The notes beneath the pieces are model-generated. The model did not search any database, had not been told where the DNA came from, and saw nothing but the letters and a program-made list of their open reading frames with translations. This document shows, piece after piece, positions 1 through 6,835 of a stretch of DNA of 18,658 bases; position 1 is the stretch's first letter; each line of letters begins with the position of its first letter. A program made the translations under genes and the position numbers. This DNA comes from Cyanobacteria bacterium UBA8803 (GTDB lineage Bacteria > Cyanobacteriota > Cyanobacteriia > Cyanobacteriales > Coleofasciculaceae): the NCBI GenBank assembly GCA_003505715.1, contig DNXU01000173.1, positions 19,545-38,202 of the forward strand. The letters are read 5' to 3'.

Positions 1-186
1 AAAAGCCCGTTTGGCTGCCGCACTAGTCGCATCTTGTTCGCTAGTGGCAGGCTGCTGGGCAATAAAAGCTTCCCCCCAACCCTGCTTAATCAGAGAGGAG
101 AATTGTCTAGGTCTTGCTGCCACCGATTCTGATAGCAAAAGGATACTGATTATCCCTACCAGGGAGACTTGTTTGAGTACCATCAT
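1..186 (-). CDS. Exported protein, probably TPR/CHAT family (N-terminal fragment, runs off left edge)
   Basis: This is the first 62 codons of a leftward gene cut by the window edge. The frame opens at a double ATG (184-186 and 181-183) and has no stop up to base 1. It encodes a classical signal peptide: MMVLKQ, a hydrophobic run VSLVGIISILLLS, then a probable cleavage after SVAA. A polar segment with AAAKRAF follows. The SVAA cleavage region and the AQQ...AAAKRAF start resemble the N-termini of cyanobacterial TPR-CHAT proteins, including the one ending at 6836 in this window. TPR/CHAT identity is therefore likely but inferred, because no repeat is reached before the edge. There is no strong Shine-Dalgarno sequence. 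The gene lies downstream of the caspase gene, separated by a large inverted repeat, so it may or may not be co-transcribed with it. Confidence 0.6.
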   Translation of the reverse strand, partial: MMVLKQVSLVGIISILLLSESVAARPRQFSSLIKQGWGEAFIAQQPATSEQDATSAAAKRAF

Positions 187-205
187 ATCCGGTCGTGTAG
201 ATATT

Positions 206-273
206 GTTTGTAGTAAGGACTTTAGTCCTTGGAAATACCAGCCTTTTCCAGCACTAAAGTGCTTACTACTAAC
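206..273. repeat. Nested inverted repeat between caspase gene and downstream gene
   Basis: The left arm at 210-229 and the reverse complement of the right arm at 250-269 agree at 18 of 20 positions. The match extends outward to 206 and 273 with one more mismatch. Each arm also contains its own small palindrome: AAGGACT-TT-AGTCCTT on the left and AGCACT-AA-AGTGCT on the right. The two mismatches between the arms are swapped in pairs, so each small palindrome stays intact. It could act as a terminator or attenuator between the two leftward genes, or be a dispersed cyanobacterial intergenic repeat. Confidence 0.7.
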
Positions 274-297
274 CTATTTATATAAGTCCTATGCTAC

Positions 298-1491
298 TTA
301 AGCCATAAAACGTAACGGCGTTCCTGCCGTTACCGCTTTCTCAACCTTTGCCTGTGCTACTAATCCATCACGAGAAATAACTCTCACCTGCCCTGTGCCC
401 TTAATCGCAGTAAATACCGTTCCTGCCTCCACCTGACGCAAATCAACTCCCCCTAACCATAACTCGGCAGTATCACCCTGCACTCCCGTCACCACCGCCT
501 GGGCTGAAGGCTTGGGAGATTTAATAAAATAGGGGGCCTGCCGTTGATACCCACTATCCACCTTGACTTCATAACGGGGTATTTGATCGAACTGTTCGGG
601 AATTTCTGGGATAATTTTCTGGAATATCTGCTCAATGTTGCTATCTTCCTGCCAAAGATAGTGAGTTAGTAAATAACTGAAGATGCCCGCTTTAAAGCCA
701 TTAATAGTCAATTCCCGCGCCAGCTGGTTAGGCGCAGTCGCTGCTACAACCACACCTTTCGCAACCCCTGCCCGGTAGCCTTGCACAAATTCTTCCGGTG
801 ACATTTTCAACCGAGATAACCACTGTTCTTGGTAAGTTTTTTCATCAGGAGAAACTAAAACATTCTTGCCACCATTGCGAGAACGTACCCGCGCATCTCT
901 AATCGCCCCACCGGAAAAACAACTATCTAATACAACTGTGACATTTTCAGTTTTCAGGGCAGACATTAGCAAAAATAAGGTATGCCCCATAATATCTTTC
1001 ACAGACCCGCCAACTTCCGGATAGCCATCTGGTAAATTACCATCCACTGGCACAAATGTCCCATTCAGTCCTTCTTGCCCTGGCTCAACTACAATTGGAT
1101 TAGGGTCAAAGATGCGCGAACCATGGCCGGAGTAGTGATAAACCACCACATCTCCCGGCTTGGCTTGTTTAATTAAATGTTCTTCAAAAGCTGTTAAAAT
1201 GCCTTCCCTGGTTGCTTTGGCATCTGGTAAAACATAAATATCTTTTTTGTTAAAACCAAAACGATAAATCAGCAGATTTCTTTGCAACTCTACATCGTTG
1301 AGGCATCCTTCTAGGGGTTGCTCGGCATATTGATTAATGCCAACCAGTAAGGCAAGTTTGCGGGGTGTACTTTGAGCCAGAACTTGACTATAGCGTTGGG
1401 CTGATTGGAGAAACGATAGCTGGTTAAACCCAATCGCTGCCAGTGCTGAACCAAAAAATTGCAAGAAATGACGACGATTAGTACGGGTCAT
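298..1491 (-). CDS. Caspase-family protease (peptidase C14, orthocaspase type) with Tat signal
   Basis: This is a 397-residue cysteine protease of the caspase fold. The N-terminus TRTNRRHFLQFFGSALAAIGF matches the twin-arginine export pattern (R6, R7, then F-L and a hydrophobic stretch), with possible cleavage near residue 40 after VLAQ. The p20-like domain spans about residues 43-300. It starts at LALLVGINQY and carries the catalytic pair: His123 in YHYSGHGS and Cys191 in LDSCFSGG. A small beta-rich domain follows (about 333-397) and the protein stops at GTPLRFMA. From memory, many cyanobacterial relatives continue for several hundred residues beyond this point, so this may be a short or C-terminally truncated form; I cannot confirm that. 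The start codon is ATG with a weak ribosome-binding site. Orthocaspases usually cleave after basic residues. The substrate is unknown. Export places it outside the cytoplasm, like the CHAT proteins nearby. Confidence 0.9.
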   Translation of the reverse strand: MTRTNRRHFLQFFGSALAAIGFNQLSFLQSAQRYSQVLAQSTPRKLALLVGINQYAEQPLEGCLNDVELQRNLLIYRFGFNKKDIYVLPDAKATREGILTAFEEHLIKQAKPGDVVVYHYSGHGSRIFDPNPIVVEPGQEGLNGTFVPVDGNLPDGYPEVGGSVKDIMGHTLFLLMSALKTENVTVVLDSCFSGGAIRDARVRSRNGGKNVLVSPDEKTYQEQWLSRLKMSPEEFVQGYRAGVAKGVVVAATAPNQLARELTINGFKAGIFSYLLTHYLWQEDSNIEQIFQKIIPEIPEQFDQIPRYEVKVDSGYQRQAPYFIKSPKPSAQAVVTGVQGDTAELWLGGVDLRQVEAGTVFTAIKGTGQVRVISRDGLVAQAKVEKAVTAGTPLRFMA

Positions 1492-1593
1492 AGTGAGCTA
1501 ATTTTAAGATTTGGACTTAGTCTGAGAGCGTGCAGGAGAAAATTGACCGTAGATACCTCTACTGAGATTGCGGCCTCATCTGCTATTATGCCT

Positions 1594-1715
1594 CTACCGC
1601 CAGTCCCGCTGCACCGTAAAAGCTGCCCAATAATAAGGAGACTGCCAATTTGGGGATTTCCACATCTCCAATTGTGCCGCTCTTAAGGCAGATACCGGAT
1701 TTTGCCCTCCCTTAG
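1594..1715 (-). pseudogene. CHAT gene 3'-end fragment (orphan scar)
   Basis: Read on the minus strand, about 120 bases encode the last ~38 residues of a CHAT protein, from GGQNPVSALRAAQLEMW to the terminal DWR and a TAG stop, in an unbroken frame. The fragment differs from the 3' end of the gene ending at 6836 at only about six positions, and is less like the gene ending at 13595. Homology stops near 1715, just before the start of the plus-strand gene at 1733. There is no start codon and no upstream CHAT sequence, so this is a remnant and not a gene. One difference changes the near-terminal QGDWR to QRDWR. Confidence 0.85.
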
Positions 1716-1732
1716 ATGATGCCTATCGTCTC

Positions 1733-3136
1733 ATGAAGAATTCTGAAGAACAGGTAATGTCACCAATAGACGATGCGATCGCTCGATATAAAGTTGCCTT
1801 ATCGGCGGTTGAACAGGCACAGAACAAACCATCCGATGAGCAAGTAGTAGAACTGCTAGTAGCTCGTGATGCCGTTGAGTATAACCAGCAGAAGGACGCC
1901 CATTTTACTGGCAAAAGTTATGCTCTCCTGATCGAACTAGATCGACGCCTCAAAACTCAAGCTGAAGCGATCGCCAGCAATTTTCCCCTCACCGACTATC
2001 GGGAAAGCGTGAAACCCCCTGAGTCATCCTGGTGGTGGTTTCTGGAACCACCTCAACCACCCGTTCACAAATTCGATCGCTTCGACTGGGTTTGGAATAC
2101 TCTGACAGGAGTTTGTCTGCTATTTGCTACCAGTTTGGCTACTCATACTGCTCAAGCCTTTTCAACTGAGGGATTTGATGTGCTAGGCACATTAAGCACA
2201 ATTAGTCAAGGAGCTGGGGTAGCGCTGATTGCTGGTGGTGCTTTGACAGACAAGGGTAACAAAGTAATTGAGAATATCCTTAGTAGTATCGGGATTCCTG
2301 CCCACTTCCACGCCGAAACAACATTTGGATTCTCGGTTGTAATGTTAGCCGCTAGTTACGGACTTAATAGTAATTTAACTACAGTTGGTCAGTGGTATTA
2401 CCTCCAGGGAGAAAAGCTACAAAAGCAAGGAGATCTAGTCAGTGCTTTAGAAAGCTATCAAAGAGCTATTAACTTTAATCCCGATCAGCCCAAAATTTAT
2501 GTCGCTTTAGGGAAAGTTTCTGAAGAAATGGGTCAGCTAACTGAAGCTAAATCCTACTACGAAAAAGGGCGAGCTTTAAATGATGCAGCTGCAATGAGTG
2601 GTTTAGCTAGAGTCAGCATTTTTCAGTCTTTAGAGGAGCGTGGCTGGACAGCCAGAATTGATGATAAGATAGAACGTCAGTCTGACTTTTTCCTAGTGGC
2701 AGCCGATAAACTAGCACAAGAAGAAGATAAAACTTTACGAGTCGAAATCGCTATTAACCAGGGCATTCTTTATCTATCCAAGTTTAACTTAGAAAACTAT
2801 CGCTACGATTTAGAAAGAACCAACGATGCACTAACTGAGGCTGAGGGCAGTTTTCAACAAGCAGCAGAACTGGAGAAAGAATTACCGCCAGAAACTCCTG
2901 AATTAGGTAAGGGGGAATGCTATCTGAAAATTGTCGCTAAAGTACGTCAGGAAATTAACTATAAAGAGGGAGAAACGCTCAGCACTGCTCCACTCGATCT
3001 AGCCAATGCTTGTTACGGAAAGCTCTATCAGACCAAGTTAAATCCTTATGACGATACCAAGATGTACTATACGATATATACATCTGTAGTTTCTGCCACA
3101 GCTTATAGCAAAAAGAATCAAGGACAAAATCCCTAG
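1733..3136 (+). CDS. Membrane protein with helical N-terminus and C-terminal TPRs, function unknown
   Basis: This is a 467-residue protein that I do not recognise as a named family. Residues 1-85 are helical and charged. Residues 94-114 are rich in Pro and Trp (SSWWWFLEPPQPP). Hydrophobic segments follow at about 119-142, 152-171 and 198-212, consistent with two or three membrane spans. Residue 219 onward is soluble, with at least one clear TPR pair (WYYLQGEKLQKQGDLVSALE, then a unit at 253-285) and more degenerate helical repeats to the end. TPRs bind partner proteins, so a membrane-anchored scaffold is a reasonable inference. The start is uncertain: ATG at 1733 and ATG at 1757 (MSPIDDAIARYK) are in frame and neither has a good ribosome-binding site. 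Two HIP1 sites lie in its first 250 bases. It is the only plus-strand gene in the left half and runs away from the caspase gene. Confidence 0.8.
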   Translation: MKNSEEQVMSPIDDAIARYKVALSAVEQAQNKPSDEQVVELLVARDAVEYNQQKDAHFTGKSYALLIELDRRLKTQAEAIASNFPLTDYRESVKPPESSWWWFLEPPQPPVHKFDRFDWVWNTLTGVCLLFATSLATHTAQAFSTEGFDVLGTLSTISQGAGVALIAGGALTDKGNKVIENILSSIGIPAHFHAETTFGFSVVMLAASYGLNSNLTTVGQWYYLQGEKLQKQGDLVSALESYQRAINFNPDQPKIYVALGKVSEEMGQLTEAKSYYEKGRALNDAAAMSGLARVSIFQSLEERGWTARIDDKIERQSDFFLVAADKLAQEEDKTLRVEIAINQGILYLSKFNLENYRYDLERTNDALTEAEGSFQQAAELEKELPPETPELGKGECYLKIVAKVRQEINYKEGETLSTAPLDLANACYGKLYQTKLNPYDDTKMYYTIYTSVVSATAYSKKNQGQNP

Positions 3137-3188
3137 TGCAAGAAGGCAGAAGGGAAGAAAGCGGCTACAAACGGATTTGCTCTTAATT

Positions 3189-3256
3189 GGGGATTAGGAA
3201 TTGGTAAGTTTTAATGCAGAAGCTACTGAAAAAAACTCTTCCCATTCCTGATTCCC
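3189..3256. repeat. Imperfect inverted repeat between convergent genes
   Basis: GGGGATTAGGAAT at 3189-3201 pairs with ATTCCTGATTCCC at 3244-3256, with 11 of 13 positions matching and a partial extension inward. It lies between the ends of the plus-strand gene (3136) and the minus-strand gene (3306), so it could fold into a shared terminator. There is no T-run, and such GGGATTAGGAAT-type repeats are common between cyanobacterial genes, so the role is uncertain. Confidence 0.35.
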
Positions 3257-3305
3257 GATTTCCCAAGTGACAGAGTGTGACACTTCAGGGTGCGGAATGG
3301 AGGAT

Positions 3306-3530
3306 TTAAGACCAGGGCGTAGGTGGCTCACAAGGCCCTCTTGTACCCCGCTGTCTTCTACAGGCTATAACTCTGGCTTGTTCTGTTTGTTCCTGCTGTT
3401 GAAGTCTCAAATCTTCAGAGCTAGCTTTTATTTGTCTAACTGTAGCAAAGGATATAGCCAGTGTAGAACCAGCAACTAGGGTTAATAAAAAAACAGCTAT
3501 ATTACTAGAAGTCCAGTTTTTCATTGTCAT
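3306..3530 (-). CDS. Small single-span membrane protein, hypothetical
   Basis: This is a 74-residue protein with a convincing start: AAAAAGGCAGA precedes ATG at 3528-3530, with a second in-frame ATG two codons later. Residues about 10-30 (NIAVFLLTLVAGSTLAISFA) form one membrane helix. A short charged helix rich in Gln and Glu (QQQEQTEQAR) follows, then a basic tail with two cysteines ending PPTPWS. The layout predicts an anchor with a small soluble tail. It begins 54 bases after the stop of the secreted two-repeat protein on the same strand, so the two may share a transcript. No family is recognised. The good ribosome-binding site and clean membrane helix argue that it is real, although it is short. 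Confidence 0.6.
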   Translation of the reverse strand: MTMKNWTSSNIAVFLLTLVAGSTLAISFATVRQIKASSEDLRLQQQEQTEQARVIACRRQRGTRGPCEPPTPWS

Positions 3531-3584
3531 TCTGCCTTTTTGTAAAGTGTGTAGTTAATGTCTCATGCTGCTAACCAATTGCTA

Positions 3585-4229
3585 TTACTCTTCCTTATCC
3601 TCGAAGGTAATATCATTATTTTCACAGACATCGGCTTCTTCTTCTAAAACATCTCCATCTTCAAACACAGCTTTGAAATCATAAATACACTTATCGGAAT
3701 CAACGGGAATTGAGACAGATTCTCCAGGATTAATGACTTCCGATCCAAGGAGATCTTCACCCCAGTCTTCTTCGGTAGCTGGCTGAAAATAAAACTCTTC
3801 CATAATACTATTGGTATGGTTGATCACATCAAAAACGCGATCATTGGAGCCGTAGAAGGCGTAGCTACCACCATTAATTTCACAAAGATCGACCTGATGT
3901 TCTACCGCTTGCTCGCCATTAGCAAATTCTCCCATCACATCATACAGACAGTCTTCCCGATTGTCATCAACCGTAATCTGCGCTCCTTGTCCAGGGGCAA
4001 CTTCTCCTACTCTATCCTGTAGGTTTGTACCCTCCCACTTCTCTGTCATCGTAGGAGAGATGTAAAATTCCACAAGGTTACTACTAGTATAGTTTTCGAC
4101 TGTGAAGGCAAGAGTCCCTGTTAATAACTCCTCCTCCTGAGCTAATAAAGGGTTAGCAGTGAAGAAGCTTGCAGGTAGCCCTAATATAGCTGTTGCGATA
4201 ACAGAATGGCAGAAAGTTCGGACTATCAT
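3585..4229 (-). CDS. Secreted protein with two copies of a ~80-residue Cys-containing domain
   Basis: From ATG at 4227-4229 the protein has 214 residues. It begins with a Sec signal peptide (MIVRTFCHS, then a hydrophobic run to about residue 23, probable cleavage after LLAQ, residue 31). Two related domains follow at about 40-126 and 131-210. Both share the pattern F-V-x-N-x-T, EFY-x-x-P, W-G/E, a PG turn, then C-x-YD and a later C (Cys94/Cys116 and Cys181/Cys202). The paired cysteines suggest one disulfide per domain outside the cytoplasm. The mature chain is very acidic. The frame stays open upstream to a TTG at 4268 behind AAAAGGAG. I prefer the ATG because it gives a clean signal peptide, but the TTG start cannot be excluded. 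Similar duplicated domains occur in uncharacterised secreted bacterial proteins; function is unknown. Confidence 0.75.
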   Translation of the reverse strand: MIVRTFCHSVIATAILGLPASFFTANPLLAQEEELLTGTLAFTVENYTSSNLVEFYISPTMTEKWEGTNLQDRVGEVAPGQGAQITVDDNREDCLYDVMGEFANGEQAVEHQVDLCEINGGSYAFYGSNDRVFDVINHTNSIMEEFYFQPATEEDWGEDLLGSEVINPGESVSIPVDSDKCIYDFKAVFEDGDVLEEEADVCENNDITFEDKEE

Positions 4230-4259
4230 CTTAGTGCAATAGAGAAATATTGCACCAAG
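4230..4259 (-). promoter_or_regulatory. 12-bp inverted repeat flush with the start codon of the secreted-protein gene
   Basis: CTTAGTGCAATA at 4230-4241 and TATTGCACCAAG at 4248-4259 are inverted copies with one G/T-type mismatch and a six-base loop. In the leftward RNA the hairpin would end directly against the ATG at 4229, where a ribosome would bind. It could be a translational control hairpin or a DNA operator. If translation starts at the TTG at 4268, the repeat lies inside the coding region. Confidence 0.45.
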
Positions 4260-4390
4260 ATAGCACAAACCTGAAGCAGAACTCCTTTTAACATTGCTTA
4301 ATGATGGAAAAGTTCAAATTTAGGAATTGCCTGTCCCAGTGCTGCTGCTGTTCCTTTATTACACAAAAAAACTCTTTCATTTTGGACTTA

Positions 4391-4418
4391 CCAACTACCA
4401 ATTGCCAATTGCCAGCCA
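4391..4418. repeat. Short tandem heptamer repeat
   Basis: There are four 7-base units: CCAACTA, CCAATTG, CCAATTG, CCAGCCA. The middle two are identical and the outer two are degenerate. This is the kind of short tandemly repeated sequence common between cyanobacterial genes. It lies between the glycosyltransferase stop at 4459 and the secreted-protein gene, and no function can be read from it. Confidence 0.5.
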
Positions 4419-4458
4419 TTAGATTTAATTATCACCACAGATCCGGAAGAGCCTGCGA

Positions 4459-5517
4459 TCAATCCAAGAGAGAAGCTAATCTATACAGCCAGTGTGGTTC
4501 TTCACTAAAGAGAGCATTAAACTGGGTGATCCATCGCCCCAAAGTAACTAAACCTTGGGTAAAAATTACAATGGGGACGGCTAAGAGTAATTGCTTCTTG
4601 GTAAGATTGTACTCTTGATTATAAACAGAGAATTGTTTCGTGAAATACTGAATTCTTCGAGTTATTCTTTGGTTGAGTGAAAGCCTCTGATGACTTGAAC
4701 TGGCCTTTACCTCTTTCAAACCTAGTTCCGATCGCGATTTTTCTACCTTTTCTTCTTGATTAACCTTTGCTTCAAGGGGAACTGTTAGAAAACGATCTAA
4801 CCAGTAGTTATCATGACCCATCAGTAAGAACCTTAAAAAATAGTAGCGCAGATTCTGAGGGGGGAGGTGATAAGCTCTAGCCTTAGCATTGCGCCAAATT
4901 TTTACCCCTTGATTTCGCATCCATCTGGAATGGACACTACAATTACCCCGAAATATTTTTAAATGATCTGGTATAGGATTCTGACAGAAAAATTCTCGGC
5001 GAAAGGCAGCGTTATTGAGAAAGTAAAACTTCGTCTCAGTTAACTCTAAGGCACTCGATTGGCGATGTAGCATATAATTCAAACCCATTGCCAATGTGTA
5101 AGCATCCTTAATATCAATAACTGTTTCGCCACCAATAACATTAGCATCTGGCTTAATCTTAAATGATTCAATTATGTTTTCCAACCATTCAGGTGTATAA
5201 ATACAGTCAGAATCACAGAAAATAACAATCTCTCCTGTAGCTGAGTTTGCCAGGAAATTTTTGGCTTGATAATAGTTTAATTTTCGTTTCAGTTCAATTC
5301 GTTTTAGATTGGGAATCAATTCCTCTATTCGAGCCAAAATATCTGATGGCATCAATCCATTATCGCCAATAATCACTTCATTAGCTTCCGTAATTTTCTG
5401 GGTTTGCTTTAGCAGAGAATCAAAGAGATGTTCTATTTCACATGGATCGCAACTTGCCAGATTCTCTGTTTCGACAATTAATGTAAATGAGAGATGATCG
5501 TCGTAAATTTCCTTCAT
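4459..5517 (-). CDS. Family 2 glycosyltransferase
   Basis: This 352-residue protein has a GT-A-type nucleotide-sugar transferase domain over about residues 8-240. Visible signatures are the first strand (SFTLIVET), the N-terminal nucleotide-binding part with GDN at 51-53, and the metal-binding D-x-D as FCDSDC (Asp102, Asp104). The acceptor-side region includes NNAAFRREFF. Residues 250-280 form a charged linker and a hydrophobic helix at about 308-330 probably anchors it to the membrane. It would add a sugar to a growing envelope or exopolysaccharide. The start is well supported by GAGG six bases before the ATG at 5515-5517. It lies 158 bases downstream of the HpsE-like gene on the same strand, so they may act in one polysaccharide pathway. 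Donor and acceptor are unknown. Confidence 0.85.
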   Translation of the reverse strand: MKEIYDDHLSFTLIVETENLASCDPCEIEHLFDSLLKQTQKITEANEVIIGDNGLMPSDILARIEELIPNLKRIELKRKLNYYQAKNFLANSATGEIVIFCDSDCIYTPEWLENIIESFKIKPDANVIGGETVIDIKDAYTLAMGLNYMLHRQSSALELTETKFYFLNNAAFRREFFCQNPIPDHLKIFRGNCSVHSRWMRNQGVKIWRNAKARAYHLPPQNLRYYFLRFLLMGHDNYWLDRFLTVPLEAKVNQEEKVEKSRSELGLKEVKASSSHQRLSLNQRITRRIQYFTKQFSVYNQEYNLTKKQLLLAVPIVIFTQGLVTLGRWITQFNALFSEEPHWLYRLASLLD

Positions 5518-5675
5518 GCTATACCTCTTGTTTGAATAGGGGTTACATTTATGTCTTTTCGGTACTTAGTTTGGTAATTACTTACAAAAACCACGACCAA
5601 AACCTTTGTGGGGGACTACTTGTTAGCAATGTCTAAGTTAAAAAGATATTTTCTCAAGCTAATTTAATTTGATAA

Positions 5676-6644
5676 TTAATTTGATAATTTTTTTGACCAA
5701 TGAATTTTCCAAATATAGAAGGGGCTAATTAAAATACTTACAAAAAGTATCATTTGACAGGCAGCTACTGTATCCTGATTCAGGACATTGAAATACTTGA
5801 TAAAGTATAGTATTACCTGGCGACAGTCATTAGCAAAGTATAGAAAAAATGCTAATGGTCTTTGCCATGGTTTCAGCCTAATCATCCGAATATGATGCCT
5901 AGTCAATCCAGATTTACCTACTAAACCTAGTAAATACTCTCTTTCCATTCGCCACGAGGGAATTTTATGATAAATACAGATTTCCGGACTGTACCAAATC
6001 TCCCAGCCCGCATTTTGGATATAGGATAATATTTCCATATCTTCACCTTTAGCCGCGAGAGATTTCCCTTGAGGACCGACTAGCAATAATTGATCGGGTA
6101 CGGATTCGAGCCAAGCTTGCTTGCGTATCACCAAGCCCGCACCTGGAGGTAATACTCCTTGTTTATGTTGGTTGTAACAAAATGCCGTTTTGCCGCGATC
6201 AATAATAGCTAAAAAAACTTCTATATCTTTAAAATTTTTAGGTGGCTTAGTTTCAAACTGAGGCAATATTTGCCCACTATAAGCACCAGCTTTCGGATGA
6301 GATTTTCCAAAAGCATAAGCAGCAGCAACCCAGTTAGATTCTGGAAGGTTATCATCATCAAGAAAGCCAATTAGGTAACCTTGTGCTTCCTGAATACTCC
6401 TCTTCCTAGTAAAAGATGCTCCCTGTTTGGGTTCAAGGTAGTACTTCAGGGGATAGGATGTAGGCCAGTTAGCTTGATGCTCTTGAATAATTTTTGCTGT
6501 GTTATCTGTACTGTTATTGTCTACTATGACAACTTCCCAAGAAATCTGGTCTGTATTGATTTGCGATCGCAATCTTTCTAATATCTTGGGAATATGCTTT
6601 TCGCCGTTATAGGTACGAATAGCCACAGTGAAGTCAACTGTCAT
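5676..6644 (-). CDS. hpsE: HpsE-like hormogonium polysaccharide glycosyltransferase (family 2)
   Basis: From ATG at 6642-6644 the protein has 322 residues; the frame extends 13 codons to a TTG that is less likely. It opens with DFTVAIRTYNGE, a typical family 2 start, followed by VVIVDNNSTDNT (38-49) and the catalytic D-D-D in GFLDDDNLP (Asp96-98). GEDME at 200-204 carries the likely base. The later blocks VLPPGAGLVIRKQAWLE, WEIWYSP, and LTRHHIRMIRLKPWQRPLAF match what I remember of the HpsE family, which takes part in making the exopolysaccharide that filamentous cyanobacteria secrete during gliding. One or two membrane-associated helices occupy the C-terminus (about 264-312). The family match is good, but the true hps locus has other genes not seen here, so this may be a paralogue. 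Confidence 0.75.
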   Translation of the reverse strand: MTVDFTVAIRTYNGEKHIPKILERLRSQINTDQISWEVVIVDNNSTDNTAKIIQEHQANWPTSYPLKYYLEPKQGASFTRKRSIQEAQGYLIGFLDDDNLPESNWVAAAYAFGKSHPKAGAYSGQILPQFETKPPKNFKDIEVFLAIIDRGKTAFCYNQHKQGVLPPGAGLVIRKQAWLESVPDQLLLVGPQGKSLAAKGEDMEILSYIQNAGWEIWYSPEICIYHKIPSWRMEREYLLGLVGKSGLTRHHIRMIRLKPWQRPLAFFLYFANDCRQVILYFIKYFNVLNQDTVAACQMILFVSILISPFYIWKIHWSKKLSN

Positions 6645-6708
6645 TACTTTTAACTTTAACTTGCAAATCAAGTATAAATACAAAGGGGGGAGTAAGTGCC
6701 AGTATACT

Positions 6709-6738
6709 GATTATTTCTGTAAAGAAATAATCTTTTTT
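6709..6738 (+). terminator. Terminator-like hairpin with T-run
   Basis: GATTATTTC (6709-6717) and GAAATAATC (6724-6732) form a perfect nine-pair stem with a TGTAAA loop, followed by six T at 6733-6738. The layout is that of a Rho-independent terminator for plus-strand RNA, but the stem is AT-rich and weak, and no plus-strand gene precedes it. On the minus strand it lies between the end of the TPR-CHAT gene and the HpsE-like gene, without a T-run. Confidence 0.4.
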
Positions 6739-6835
6739 GTAAAGTTGAGATTCCGTCAGTTCTCAACTTGGCATCCGCTGTCGAGGATATTCCGACATTG
6801 TGGCCTCCTACTAACGGTTTTGTATTAAAAACCCC

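Noticed and set aside
11..301. Plus-strand open frame of 96 codons at the left edge
   Set aside because: It runs antisense to the signal-peptide gene and through the inverted repeat; its composition shows no protein features.
1733..3136. Possible link of the plus-strand TPR membrane protein to a known defence system
   Set aside because: TPRs and membrane spans alone are not diagnostic, and no effector, nuclease or NTPase partner is adjacent.
3267..3479. Plus-strand frame opposite the small membrane protein gene
   Set aside because: The minus-strand frame has a good ribosome-binding site and a membrane helix; the plus-strand one has neither.
5660..5700. AATTTGATAATT repeated twice at the end of the HpsE-like gene as a regulatory direct repeat
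   Set aside because: It is AT-rich sequence overlapping the stop codon, and the repeat is too simple to support a function.
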